The notes below the pieces were generated by a model. That model was not told where the DNA came from. It made no database searches and saw nothing but the letters and a program-made list of their open reading frames with translations. A stretch of DNA of 9,287 nt, taken from positions 1 to 9,287 of the forward strand of contig JAHEIJ010000073.1 in the NCBI GenBank assembly GCA_024639445.1. Reading direction: 5' to 3'. The DNA is from Gammaproteobacteria bacterium (GTDB taxonomy: Bacteria > Pseudomonadota > Gammaproteobacteria > UBA6429 > Thiohalophilaceae). The translations under genes were made by a program, and so were the position numbers. Positions 1 through 6,532 of this stretch are shown here, in pieces (the stretch's first letter is position 1; each line of letters starts with the position of its first letter).

Positions 1-624
1 GGTGGTGTCGAGTTTCCGTTTATTCCGGATACCGGCGATGTCCCTCTGGTGGCCGATATGTCATCCACGATCCTGTCGCGTCCGGTGGACGTTTCCCGTT
101 ATGGAATTATTTATGCCGGTGCACAAAAGAACATCGGCCCCGCCGGTCTGACGGTCGTCATTGTGCGGAAAGACTTGATGGGTCAGCCCCTTGATGGCAC
201 CCCGACCATGTTCAATTATCAGGTGCAGGCGGAAAATGGTTCCATGTATAACACGCCGCCGACCTATAGCTGGTACCTGGCAGGTCTGGTGTTTGCCTGG
301 GTGAAGCAACAGGGTGGCCTGGCGAAAATGGGCGAGATCAACAAGCGCAAGGCCGATGATTTATATTCCGCGATTGATGACTCGGATTTTTATGCCAATC
401 CGGTTGAACCCGCCAGTCGTTCCTGGATGAATGTGCCGTTTACTCTGGCCGATCCGAAACTTGATGCAGTGTTTCTGGAAGAATCCAAGGAGGAAGGTCT
501 GACTACCCTTAAAGGACATCGGTCGGTCGGTGGCATGCGCGCCAGTATCTATAACGCCATGCCGGAAGAAGGCGTCAATAGCCTCATTGCTTTCATGGCT
601 GAATTTGAAAGACGGCATGGTTGA
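1..624 (+). CDS. serC: Phosphoserine aminotransferase, C-terminal part (5' end outside the window)
   Basis: SerC is a cytosolic PLP enzyme (class V aminotransferase) that converts 3-phosphohydroxypyruvate and glutamate to O-phosphoserine. The same protein (PdxF activity) transaminates a phosphorylated threonine-like intermediate in vitamin B6 synthesis. The frame is open from base 1 and gives 207 residues, so about 150 of the usual 360 or so are missing upstream. Visible landmarks, numbered within the fragment: the PLP ring-binding Asp19 in VADMSSTIL, the Schiff-base lysine Lys43 in AGAQKNIGPAG (codon 127-129), GSMYNTPPT at 80-88, and the phosphate-binding C-terminal block GHRSVGGMRASIYNAMP at 172-188. 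The C-terminus EFERRHG matches my memory of E. coli SerC. The next gene makes its substrate. Identity is certain; the true start is not in the window. Confidence 0.98.
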   Translation, partial: GGVEFPFIPDTGDVPLVADMSSTILSRPVDVSRYGIIYAGAQKNIGPAGLTVVIVRKDLMGQPLDGTPTMFNYQVQAENGSMYNTPPTYSWYLAGLVFAWVKQQGGLAKMGEINKRKADDLYSAIDDSDFYANPVEPASRSWMNVPFTLADPKLDAVFLEESKEEGLTTLKGHRSVGGMRASIYNAMPEEGVNSLIAFMAEFERRHG

Positions 625-627
625 TTC

Positions 628-669
628 TCAGCACCCGGATTGTGCTGATATTTCCTTACGTGATATCAG
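628..669 (+). other. Two overlapping inverted repeats in the serC-serA gap
   Basis: The 89-base gap holds two perfect 7-bp inverted repeats that share bases. The first is TCAGCAC (628-634) with GTGCTGA (642-648), loop 7. The second is CTGATAT (645-651) with ATATCAG (663-669), loop 11. Because 645-648 belong to both, the two stems cannot form together in RNA. No run of T follows either stem, so a classical intrinsic terminator is not supported. The structure may be a weak attenuator, an mRNA processing or stability element, or chance. The serA-like start lies 45 bases beyond the second stem. Confidence 0.4.
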
Positions 670-713
670 ACATGATTCCGACAATTGTATGCTGACTTAA
701 GGTTTTTAGCACG

Positions 714-1877
714 ATGTACAAGATTCTGACTCTGAACAATATTTCAATTGCTGGCCTGGAACGGCTATCACGTGAGCATTATGAAATTGCTTCTGAGATT
801 CAACACCCTGATGGAATCCTGTTACGCTCCTTCAATATGCACAACATGGACATTCCTCCAAGCTTGAAAGCGGTGGGTCGGGCGGGCGCCGGCGTAAACA
901 ACATACCGGTCGATAAGATGTCGCAGCATGGCGTGGCGGTGTTCAATGCGCCTGGTGCCAATGCCAACGCGGTGAAGGAACTGGTGCTGGCGGGCATGTT
1001 GATCGGTTGTCGTAATCTCTGTCCGGCCTGGGATTATACCCGCAACCTGACCGGTGACGATGCCGCCATCAGTAAAGCAGTAGAAGCGGGTAAGAAGCAG
1101 TATGCCGGTTTTGAATTGCCAGGCCGGACTCTGGGGGTTGTTGGTTTGGGCGCCATTGGGCGCTATGTGGCTAACGCTGCGCTGGATCTGGGAATGCACG
1201 TTATTGGCTATGATCCAGGTATCACCGTTGAAGGGGCCTGGAAACTCTCTTCTGAAGTACAGAAAGCCGGTAACGTGGAGGAATTGTTGTCCAAGGTCGA
1301 CTTCGTCACTTTCCATGTGCCCCTGGTAGATGCGACGCGTAACATGATCAATGCTGAACGGTTGAAGATCATGAAAGACAACGTGATCATTTTAAATTTT
1401 GCGCGGAATGGCATTATTGATGACGAAGCAGTGAGTGCGGCAATCAAGGCAGGCAAGGTCTACGCCTACGTGTGTGATTTCCCAAGTAATTTGTTGAAAA
1501 ATCATGAACGGGTGATCACGCTGCCGCATCTCGGTGCTTCAACTGTGGAAGCAGAAGATAATTGTGCTGCTATGGTCGCGGAGCAAGTACGTGAGTATCT
1601 GGAAAATGGCAATGTACGGAATTCGGTAAACTTTCCGGAGATCAAGATGGAACGTAATGGCGGTTATCGAGTGACGATTGTTAACAGTAATGTGCCCAAT
1701 ATGGTGGGACAAATCTCATCCGCCATGGCGGACGAAGGCTTAAACATTATTGATATGATCAACAAGTCGCAGGGTGAGCTGGCGTACAGTTTAATCGATA
1801 TCAATGCACCGGCCTCCGAAACCCTGCTTGGGCAACTGGCCGCAATCGATGGTGTATTGGCGGTACGGGCACTTTGA
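714..1877 (+). CDS. serA: D-3-phosphoglycerate dehydrogenase, short form with C-terminal ACT domain
   Basis: Predicted to oxidise 3-phosphoglycerate to 3-phosphohydroxypyruvate with NAD, the first step of serine synthesis, feeding SerC encoded just upstream. The 387 residues show the D-isomer-specific 2-hydroxyacid dehydrogenase plan. A split substrate domain (about 1-95 and 275-310) contains GRAGAGVNNIPVD at 55-67. The Rossmann domain has GLGAIGR at 144-150 with Asp167 after the second strand (NAD preference expected). A C-terminal ACT domain (about 319-387) suggests serine feedback. Catalytic Arg231 (NFARNG) and His272 (LPHLGAST) are present. The usual acidic partner between them is not obvious: the region reads DFPSNLL (255-261). 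The start ATG has AAGG at 699-702, 11 bases upstream. The protein is shorter than the 410-residue E. coli SerA. The ACT tail argues against PdxB (erythronate-4-phosphate dehydrogenase). Family is certain; substrate is inferred from the ACT domain and serC neighbour. Confidence 0.9.
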   Translation: MYKILTLNNISIAGLERLSREHYEIASEIQHPDGILLRSFNMHNMDIPPSLKAVGRAGAGVNNIPVDKMSQHGVAVFNAPGANANAVKELVLAGMLIGCRNLCPAWDYTRNLTGDDAAISKAVEAGKKQYAGFELPGRTLGVVGLGAIGRYVANAALDLGMHVIGYDPGITVEGAWKLSSEVQKAGNVEELLSKVDFVTFHVPLVDATRNMINAERLKIMKDNVIILNFARNGIIDDEAVSAAIKAGKVYAYVCDFPSNLLKNHERVITLPHLGASTVEAEDNCAAMVAEQVREYLENGNVRNSVNFPEIKMERNGGYRVTIVNSNVPNMVGQISSAMADEGLNIIDMINKSQGELAYSLIDINAPASETLLGQLAAIDGVLAVRAL

Positions 1878-1890
1878 TATAGTGAGTGAA

Positions 1891-2958
1891 ATGCTTAACA
1901 ATTTGCGGGATCAAATCGATGAGCTGGATGAACGGATCCAGGCCTTGATAATCGAACGGGCCAAAATCGCCCAGCAAGTGGCCAAGACCAAACAGGCCAG
2001 CAGTGATGAAGTGTATTATCGCGCCGAGCGAGAGGCAGAGGTCTTGCGCAAGGTGATGGCGCGTAATAAAGGACCGCTGAGTGATGAGGAAATGGCGCGT
2101 CTGTTCAGGGAGATTATGTCTGCCTGCCTGGCACTGGAACAAGTGATGACAATCGCTTTCCTGGGACCCGAAGGCACCTTTACCCAGGCGGCGGCATTAA
2201 AACATTTTGGTCATTCTGTAACCACCACCCCAATGGCCACGATTAGTGATGTGTTTCGGGAAGTGGAATCCGGGGCAGTTTCCTATGGAGTAGTACCGGT
2301 AGAGAATTCAACCGAAGGTGTTATTAATCACACTTTGGATGAATTTATGGTTTCTTCGCTCATGATTTGCGGCGAGGTGGCCTTACGCATTCACCATCAC
2401 CTGCTTGGCAAACATGAAGATATTAAAAAGATAAAGAAAGTGTATTCCCACCAGCAGTCACTGGCACAGTGTCGCAAATGGCTTGATACCCATTTGCCAA
2501 ATGTGGAATTGCATGACGTCAGTAGTAATGCGGAAGCCGCACGCCTGGCTGCGAATAAGTCTGGTGCTGCCGCCATTGCAGGCGAAGCGGCGGCAGATAT
2601 CTATGACTTGAATATTATTAGCCGTAATATAGAAGATGAGCCCGATAATACCACCCGGTTTTTGGTGGTGGGTAAGCGGGCTACACCCGCGAGCGGAAGT
2701 GATAAGACCTCCTTGTTAATTTATACACATAACAAACCGGGTGCGTTGTATGCCATTCTTGAGCCCTTCGCACGTAATGGTATTTCCATGAGCCGGATTG
2801 AATCTCGTCCGTCACGGCAAGGGATGTGGACCTACGTGTTTTTTGTAGATGTTGAGGGCCATGTGGAAGATGCGAATGTGGCACAGGCTGTGAAAGAACT
2901 GGAACAGACCGCTAGTAGTATTAAGGTGTTAGGTTCCTACCCGCGCGCCGTTTTGTAA
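1891..2958 (+). CDS. pheA: Bifunctional chorismate mutase / prephenate dehydratase (P-protein)
   Basis: Converts chorismate to prephenate and then to phenylpyruvate, the committed route to phenylalanine. The 355 residues fall into three parts. An AroQ-type chorismate mutase helix bundle spans about 1-85, with Arg6, Arg23, Lys34 and the YRAEREAEVL segment near 43-52. The prephenate dehydratase spans about 88-262, opening with FLGPEGTFTQAAALKHFG and ending in the catalytic TRF motif at 255-257. The ACT domain (about 272-350) carries GALY (284-287) and ESRP (304-307), the motifs that bind phenylalanine in feedback-inhibited enzymes. The serA stop is 13 bases upstream. An in-frame GTG at 1882 would add VSE, giving an N-terminus (MSEMLNNLRDQID) that also resembles family members. 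Neither start has a strong ribosome binding site, and translation is probably coupled to serA. An in-frame ATG at 1804 lies inside serA and is unlikely. Confidence 0.97.
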   Translation: MLNNLRDQIDELDERIQALIIERAKIAQQVAKTKQASSDEVYYRAEREAEVLRKVMARNKGPLSDEEMARLFREIMSACLALEQVMTIAFLGPEGTFTQAAALKHFGHSVTTTPMATISDVFREVESGAVSYGVVPVENSTEGVINHTLDEFMVSSLMICGEVALRIHHHLLGKHEDIKKIKKVYSHQQSLAQCRKWLDTHLPNVELHDVSSNAEAARLAANKSGAAAIAGEAAADIYDLNIISRNIEDEPDNTTRFLVVGKRATPASGSDKTSLLIYTHNKPGALYAILEPFARNGISMSRIESRPSRQGMWTYVFFVDVEGHVEDANVAQAVKELEQTASSIKVLGSYPRAVL

Positions 2959-2959
2959 C

Positions 2960-2964
2960 AGGGA
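2960..2964 (+). promoter_or_regulatory. Ribosome binding site of manC
   Basis: AGGGA lies 6 bases before the ATG at 2971, in the 12-base gap after the pheA stop. It is the best-formed Shine-Dalgarno sequence in the first half of the window, so manC seems able to start translation on its own rather than relying on coupling to pheA. Confidence 0.65.
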
Positions 2965-2970
2965 ATATCT

Positions 2971-4440
2971 ATGCCAACAACACTGCAACCTGTGATTCTT
3001 TCCGGTGGTTCAGGCTCACGTCTTTGGCCGATGTCACGTGCCATGTACCCCAAGCAACTCCTGCCCATGGTCAGCGAGCAGACGCTACTGCAGGATACGG
3101 TAACCCGGCTTAATGGTCTCGAACAGGAAAGTACAGATACAGAACTGGCCGATCCCTTAGTGGTGTGTAATGAGGCGCATCGCTTTTTTGTTGCCGAACA
3201 GCTATTGGAACTGGGTAAGACGACCTCTGATATCATACTTGAACCTATTGGGCGTAATACGGCGCCTGCGCTAACGCTTGCTGCCTTATCAGTTGCAAAC
3301 AAAGATTCTCAGACGGTAATGCTGGTCATGCCCGCCGATCATGTGATCGTTGATATTAATGCGTTCCACGCGGCAATCATTAAAGGTATGACGCTGGCGC
3401 AACAGAACCACCTGGTTACCTTTGGTATCACTCCGAACAGTCCTGAAACAGGCTACGGCTATATCCAGATGGGTGGAAAGTTGAATGACGGTGCTGCAAA
3501 GATTGCTGCGTTTGTCGAAAAGCCAGATGACGCCACTGCAGAACAGTATCTGGCTAGTGGTGACTATCTATGGAACAGCGGTATGTTCATGATGACGGCT
3601 GAGAACTGGCTAAAGGCAATTCGTGCGTTACACCCGGAGATGGCTGATTGTGTTGAACAGGCCTGGCAGCAGGGTGAGCGTGACCGCGATTTTTTCCGAA
3701 TTACAGAAGAAATTTTTTCCATTTGCCCTGCGGACTCCATTGATTATGCTGTAATGGAGAAGATTTCGAAGCAGTCGGTTGGCGATCTCGGTGTCGCAGT
3801 TGTGCCGTTGAATGCGGGCTGGTCCGATGTCGGTGCTTGGTCCAGTTTGTGGGACGTGGGTGCAAAAGATGAATCCGGGAATGTGACCCGTGGTGATGTG
3901 TTTACACATGATGCCGAGAACTGTTTAATCTATGGTGACAGCCGTCATATTGCGGGGATTGGTCTAAAGGATATGGTCATCGTTGAAACCGCCGATGCCG
4001 TTTTAGTGGCGAATAAGGATCGTGCTCAGGAGGTTAAGCAAGCCGTAGAATGGTTGAAAGATGCAGAACGCGATGAGCATCTGATTCATCGACGCGTCTA
4101 TCGGCCCTGGGGTAATTACGAATCAATTGATACAGGTGAGCGCTACCAGGTGAAACGCATAACAGTTAAGCCCGGCGCATCACTTTCATTGCAGTTACAT
4201 CATCATCGAGCAGAGCACTGGATTGTGGTAAAGGGGACGGCTCGGGTTACGCGTGGCGAAGATGTTTTTTTGGTGACTGAAAACGAATCGACCTTTATTC
4301 CTTTGGGCGTCAAGCATCGGCTGGAAAATCAAGGCAGTATTCCATTGGAAATGATTGAAGTGCAGTCAGGCAGCTATCTGGGTGAAGATGACATTGTACG
4401 CTTTGATGATGTCTACGGCCGCAAAGATGACAAAGTATGA
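2971..4440 (+). CDS. manC: Bifunctional mannose-1-phosphate guanylyltransferase / mannose-6-phosphate isomerase (type II PMI-GMP)
   Basis: Makes GDP-mannose from mannose-1-phosphate and GTP, and in the fused form also interconverts fructose-6-phosphate and mannose-6-phosphate (AlgA/XanB/ManC family). The 489 residues match the usual size of about 480. The N-terminal nucleotidyltransferase has the signature GGSGSRLWPMSR (12-23) with Lys28 of PKQLLPM, PADH (121-124), FVEKP (181-185) and WNSGMF (201-206). The C-terminal cupin-type isomerase domain (about 375-485) has the metal-binding QLHHHRAEHW (408-417), continuing into VVKGTARV, and the terminal VYGR. Both halves look intact. The start is 12 bases after pheA, and the stop overlaps the hisC start by ATGA (4437-4440), so the gene sits inside the transcription unit and is translationally coupled to hisC. 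Such genes normally lie in exopolysaccharide, alginate or O-antigen loci, and no other sugar gene is visible here. Function is clear; why it is here is unknown. Confidence 0.96.
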   Translation: MPTTLQPVILSGGSGSRLWPMSRAMYPKQLLPMVSEQTLLQDTVTRLNGLEQESTDTELADPLVVCNEAHRFFVAEQLLELGKTTSDIILEPIGRNTAPALTLAALSVANKDSQTVMLVMPADHVIVDINAFHAAIIKGMTLAQQNHLVTFGITPNSPETGYGYIQMGGKLNDGAAKIAAFVEKPDDATAEQYLASGDYLWNSGMFMMTAENWLKAIRALHPEMADCVEQAWQQGERDRDFFRITEEIFSICPADSIDYAVMEKISKQSVGDLGVAVVPLNAGWSDVGAWSSLWDVGAKDESGNVTRGDVFTHDAENCLIYGDSRHIAGIGLKDMVIVETADAVLVANKDRAQEVKQAVEWLKDAERDEHLIHRRVYRPWGNYESIDTGERYQVKRITVKPGASLSLQLHHHRAEHWIVVKGTARVTRGEDVFLVTENESTFIPLGVKHRLENQGSIPLEMIEVQSGSYLGEDDIVRFDDVYGRKDDKV

Positions 4441-5555
4441 GTGGCGTGAATTTAATATCGTTGGCCACAAAAGGTGTCCAGGCTCTGCAAGCCTATCAGC
4501 CTGGTAAGCCACTGGAGGAACTGGAACGGGAGTACGGCATTAGTCAGGCCGTCAAGCTGGCTTCCAACGAAAACCCATTGGGTTCCAGTCCTGCTGTTTT
4601 ACGAGTCATTCGCGATCAGTTGCACAACCTGGCTCGCTATCCGGATGGCAACGGTTTTGCTCTCAAGACAGCGCTGGCCAAAAAACATGGCGTGACGACA
4701 GAACAAATTACGCTGGGTAACGGTTCCAATGATATTCTGGAACTCCTCACCCGTGCCTTTGTAACACCAGACAATAGTGTTATCTTTTCGCAACATGCCT
4801 TTGCTGTCTATCCCATTGTTACTCAATCAGTGGGAGCCAAAGCGGTGATCACAGCTGCATGTGACTGGGGCTATGATCTTGATGCCATTCTGGCGGCCAT
4901 TGATGGCAAGACTCGCATGATTTTTATTGCCAACCCGAACAATCCAACCGGAACCTGGTTAGCTCATCACCAACTTGAAAAGTTTCTTTCCCAGGTACCC
5001 CCTGAAGTGTTAGTGGTACTGGATGAAGCTTATTATGAATATGCCAGTGATCGGGCGATGGATGCCGGTGATTACCCCAATGGTATGCAATGGCTGAATG
5101 ACTATTCCAACCTTATCGTCACGCGTACTTTTTCCAAAGCCTACGGCCTGGCCGGGTTACGTGTCGGTTATAGTGTCTCTCACCCTGAGATTGCCGATCT
5201 GTTAAATCGGGTGCGCCAGCCGTTCAATGTGAACAGCCTGGCATTAGCCGCAGCCGAAGCGGCCTTAGAGGATTATGAGCACCTTGAAAAAGGTTTGGCA
5301 TGTAATGTGTCAGGCATGCGGCAATATACCCGTGCGTTTACTGATTTGGGTCTTGATTATATTCCGTCAGTCGGCAACTTTATTTGCGTCAAAGTGGGTG
5401 AGGCGGCAAGCATATATGAACTGTTATTACGCCAGGGGGTGATCGTACGGCCGATCGCCAATTACGGCATGCCTGACTTTCTCCGCATCACCATTGGTAC
5501 CGAGCAGGAAAATGAGCGTTGTATCGCGGCACTGCAAAAGGCGATGTCAAAATGA
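4437..5555 (+). CDS. hisC: Histidinol-phosphate / aromatic aminotransferase (HisC2, HisHb type)
   Basis: PLP-dependent class I/II aminotransferase of 372 residues. The family acts on histidinol phosphate/imidazole acetol phosphate. Copies in this gene cluster are thought also to transaminate phenylpyruvate and 4-hydroxyphenylpyruvate. Visible motifs: SNENPLG (43-49), NPNNPTG (166-172), DEAYYEY (196-202), the PLP lysine Lys234 in TFSKAYGLAGLR (231-242), and the substrate-carboxylate arginine Arg350 in FLRITIGT. The start ATG shares four bases with the manC stop and lacks a good ribosome binding site, so translation probably depends on coupling. Its own stop overlaps the tyrA start in the same way. 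The setting between pheA and tyrA supports an aromatic role. A second hisC in a histidine operon elsewhere would be expected but cannot be seen here. Confidence 0.96.
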   Translation: MSGVNLISLATKGVQALQAYQPGKPLEELEREYGISQAVKLASNENPLGSSPAVLRVIRDQLHNLARYPDGNGFALKTALAKKHGVTTEQITLGNGSNDILELLTRAFVTPDNSVIFSQHAFAVYPIVTQSVGAKAVITAACDWGYDLDAILAAIDGKTRMIFIANPNNPTGTWLAHHQLEKFLSQVPPEVLVVLDEAYYEYASDRAMDAGDYPNGMQWLNDYSNLIVTRTFSKAYGLAGLRVGYSVSHPEIADLLNRVRQPFNVNSLALAAAEAALEDYEHLEKGLACNVSGMRQYTRAFTDLGLDYIPSVGNFICVKVGEAASIYELLLRQGVIVRPIANYGMPDFLRITIGTEQENERCIAALQKAMSK

Positions 5556-6430
5556 GTGATGTTCTTATCTCCCGCTTGTGCATTATCGGGGTTGGCCTGA
5601 TTGGCGGTTCGCTGGCGCGTGCCTTACGCGACTCAAATGCAGTGAAAGAGGTGATCGGTTGCGGGCGGGATATTGCCCATTTGCAACAAGCACAGCAACT
5701 GGGGGTCATCGATCATTTTGTTACCGATCCGGCTGAGGCAGTAAAAGACGCCGATATGGTGGTGCTGGCCGTTCCACTTGGTGCCATGCAAGGCATCATG
5801 CAACGCATTGCCCCGGCATTAACATCAGGGTGTATTCTGACCGATGTGGGCAGCGCTAAAGGCAGCGTGATAATTGCGGCCCAGAATGTATTTGGTGAAG
5901 TACCAACATTCTTGATCCCCGGACATCCGATTGCCGGAACGGAAAAGAGTGGTGTCGAAGCTTCATTCGCCGGGTTATTTCAGGATCGGCGGGTCATTCT
6001 TACCCCCACCGAAACCAGCGCCGCGGATGCGGTACAAAAGGTTCGCGCTATGTGGGAAGCCTGTGGTGCCGATGTGGTCGAAATGGGGGTGGCCCATCAC
6101 GATGAAATACTGGCTGCCACCAGTCATCTGCCCCATATGCTGGCTTATGCACTGGTGGATACCCTGGCGAGAATGGATGACAGTCGGGAAATATTTGACT
6201 TTGCCGCCGGTGGCTTTCGTGACTTCACCCGGATAGCGTCCAGTGATCCCGATATGTGGCACGATATCTGTCTGGCCAACCATGACGCGCTGGTTAAAGT
6301 GCTGGAGGCATTCAGTGATGATCTGCGTTTGCTGGCCGATGCGGTTCGACGCGCTGATAGTGATTTCCTGAAAGACACCTTTACCCGTGCCAAACAGGCT
6401 CGGGATGGATTTTGTGATAATGGTGATTAA
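5552..6430 (+). CDS. tyrA: Prephenate dehydrogenase family protein (TyrA, monofunctional)
   Basis: Oxidatively decarboxylates prephenate to 4-hydroxyphenylpyruvate (or arogenate to tyrosine) on the tyrosine branch. The 292 residues begin with a Rossmann fold, GVGLIGGSLARAL (13-25). DVGSAKG (98-104), the catalytic-histidine block PGHPIAGTEKSG (123-134, His125) and ATSHLPHML (189-197) follow. FRDFTRIASSDPDMW (222-236) lies in the helical dimerisation domain. The residues after the second strand, GCGRD (36-40), have Gly-Arg where strict NAD enzymes carry an acid, hinting at NADP or dual use. No chorismate mutase domain and no ACT domain are present. The ATG at 5552 overlaps the hisC stop (ATGA), and AAAAGG at 5536-5541 lies 10 bases upstream. 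An upstream in-frame ATG at 5519 would extend into hisC and is not needed. Unlike many pseudomonads, tyrA is not fused to aroA. Confidence 0.95.
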   Translation: MSDVLISRLCIIGVGLIGGSLARALRDSNAVKEVIGCGRDIAHLQQAQQLGVIDHFVTDPAEAVKDADMVVLAVPLGAMQGIMQRIAPALTSGCILTDVGSAKGSVIIAAQNVFGEVPTFLIPGHPIAGTEKSGVEASFAGLFQDRRVILTPTETSAADAVQKVRAMWEACGADVVEMGVAHHDEILAATSHLPHMLAYALVDTLARMDDSREIFDFAAGGFRDFTRIASSDPDMWHDICLANHDALVKVLEAFSDDLRLLADAVRRADSDFLKDTFTRAKQARDGFCDNGD

Positions 6431-6432
6431 CT

Positions 6433-6452
6433 TCCAGGTCTTGGAACCTGGA
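6433..6452 (+). other. Hairpin just after tyrA
   Basis: A perfect 7-bp inverted repeat, TCCAGGT (6433-6439) with ACCTGGA (6446-6452), and a 6-base loop, begin three bases after the tyrA stop. No T-run follows (next bases GATTGGCAATC), so it is not a typical intrinsic terminator. It may protect or mark the 3' end of the upstream message. Confidence 0.45.
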
Positions 6453-6471
6453 GATTGGCAATCTTAACAGT

Positions 6472-6510
6472 ACGGATTATGGCAGGGAGTACAGCTAATT
6501 AATCCGTTTT
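6472..6510 (+). terminator. Possible weak terminator between tyrA and aroA
   Basis: A perfect 8-bp inverted repeat, ACGGATTA (6472-6479) with TAATCCGT (6500-6507), encloses a 20-base loop and runs directly into TTTT (6507-6510). The stem is AT-rich, the loop long and the T-run short, so any termination would be partial. With the hairpin at 6433-6452 it makes this the most structured break within the operon. I found no convincing promoter for aroA in the rest of the gap. Confidence 0.35.
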
Positions 6511-6532
6511 GAATCGTAATAGTAAAATAATC

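Noticed and set aside
640..669. Possible promoter (TTGTGC, then TATCAG) before serA
   Set aside because: The hexamers match the sigma-70 consensus poorly and the 18-base spacing is marginal. Both overlap the inverted repeats, so the resemblance is not meaningful without mapped transcripts.
822..1316. A 164-codon minus-strand open frame inside serA
   Set aside because: It lies wholly antisense to a clear dehydrogenase gene and has no recognisable domain and no supporting context.
714..1877. Erythronate-4-phosphate dehydrogenase (PdxB) as an alternative identity
   Set aside because: It was considered because SerC also serves vitamin B6 synthesis and PdxB has a similar length. The C-terminal domain is ACT-like with a regulatory-type sequence, not the PdxB dimerisation domain.
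1804..1890. Upstream in-frame ATG that would lengthen PheA by 29 residues
   Set aside because: It would overlap the serA ACT domain by 74 bases. The extra residues do not resemble the chorismate mutase N-terminus, which begins near 1882-1891.
4265..4271. Seven-T tract in manC as a possible phase-variation or slippage site
   Set aside because: The frame is intact through it, it is short, and it sits in ordinary coding sequence (Val-Phe-Leu). There is no second frame that would make a sensible product.
6455..6483. Possible promoter with TTGGCA at 6455-6460 for aroA
   Set aside because: The -35-like hexamer is good, but at 16-18 base spacing there is no acceptable -10 element (TATGGC at best).
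6509..6532. TTG start that would lengthen AroA by 8 residues
   Set aside because: It lies inside the inverted repeat and T-run after tyrA. The ATG at 6533 already gives the family's usual N-terminus.
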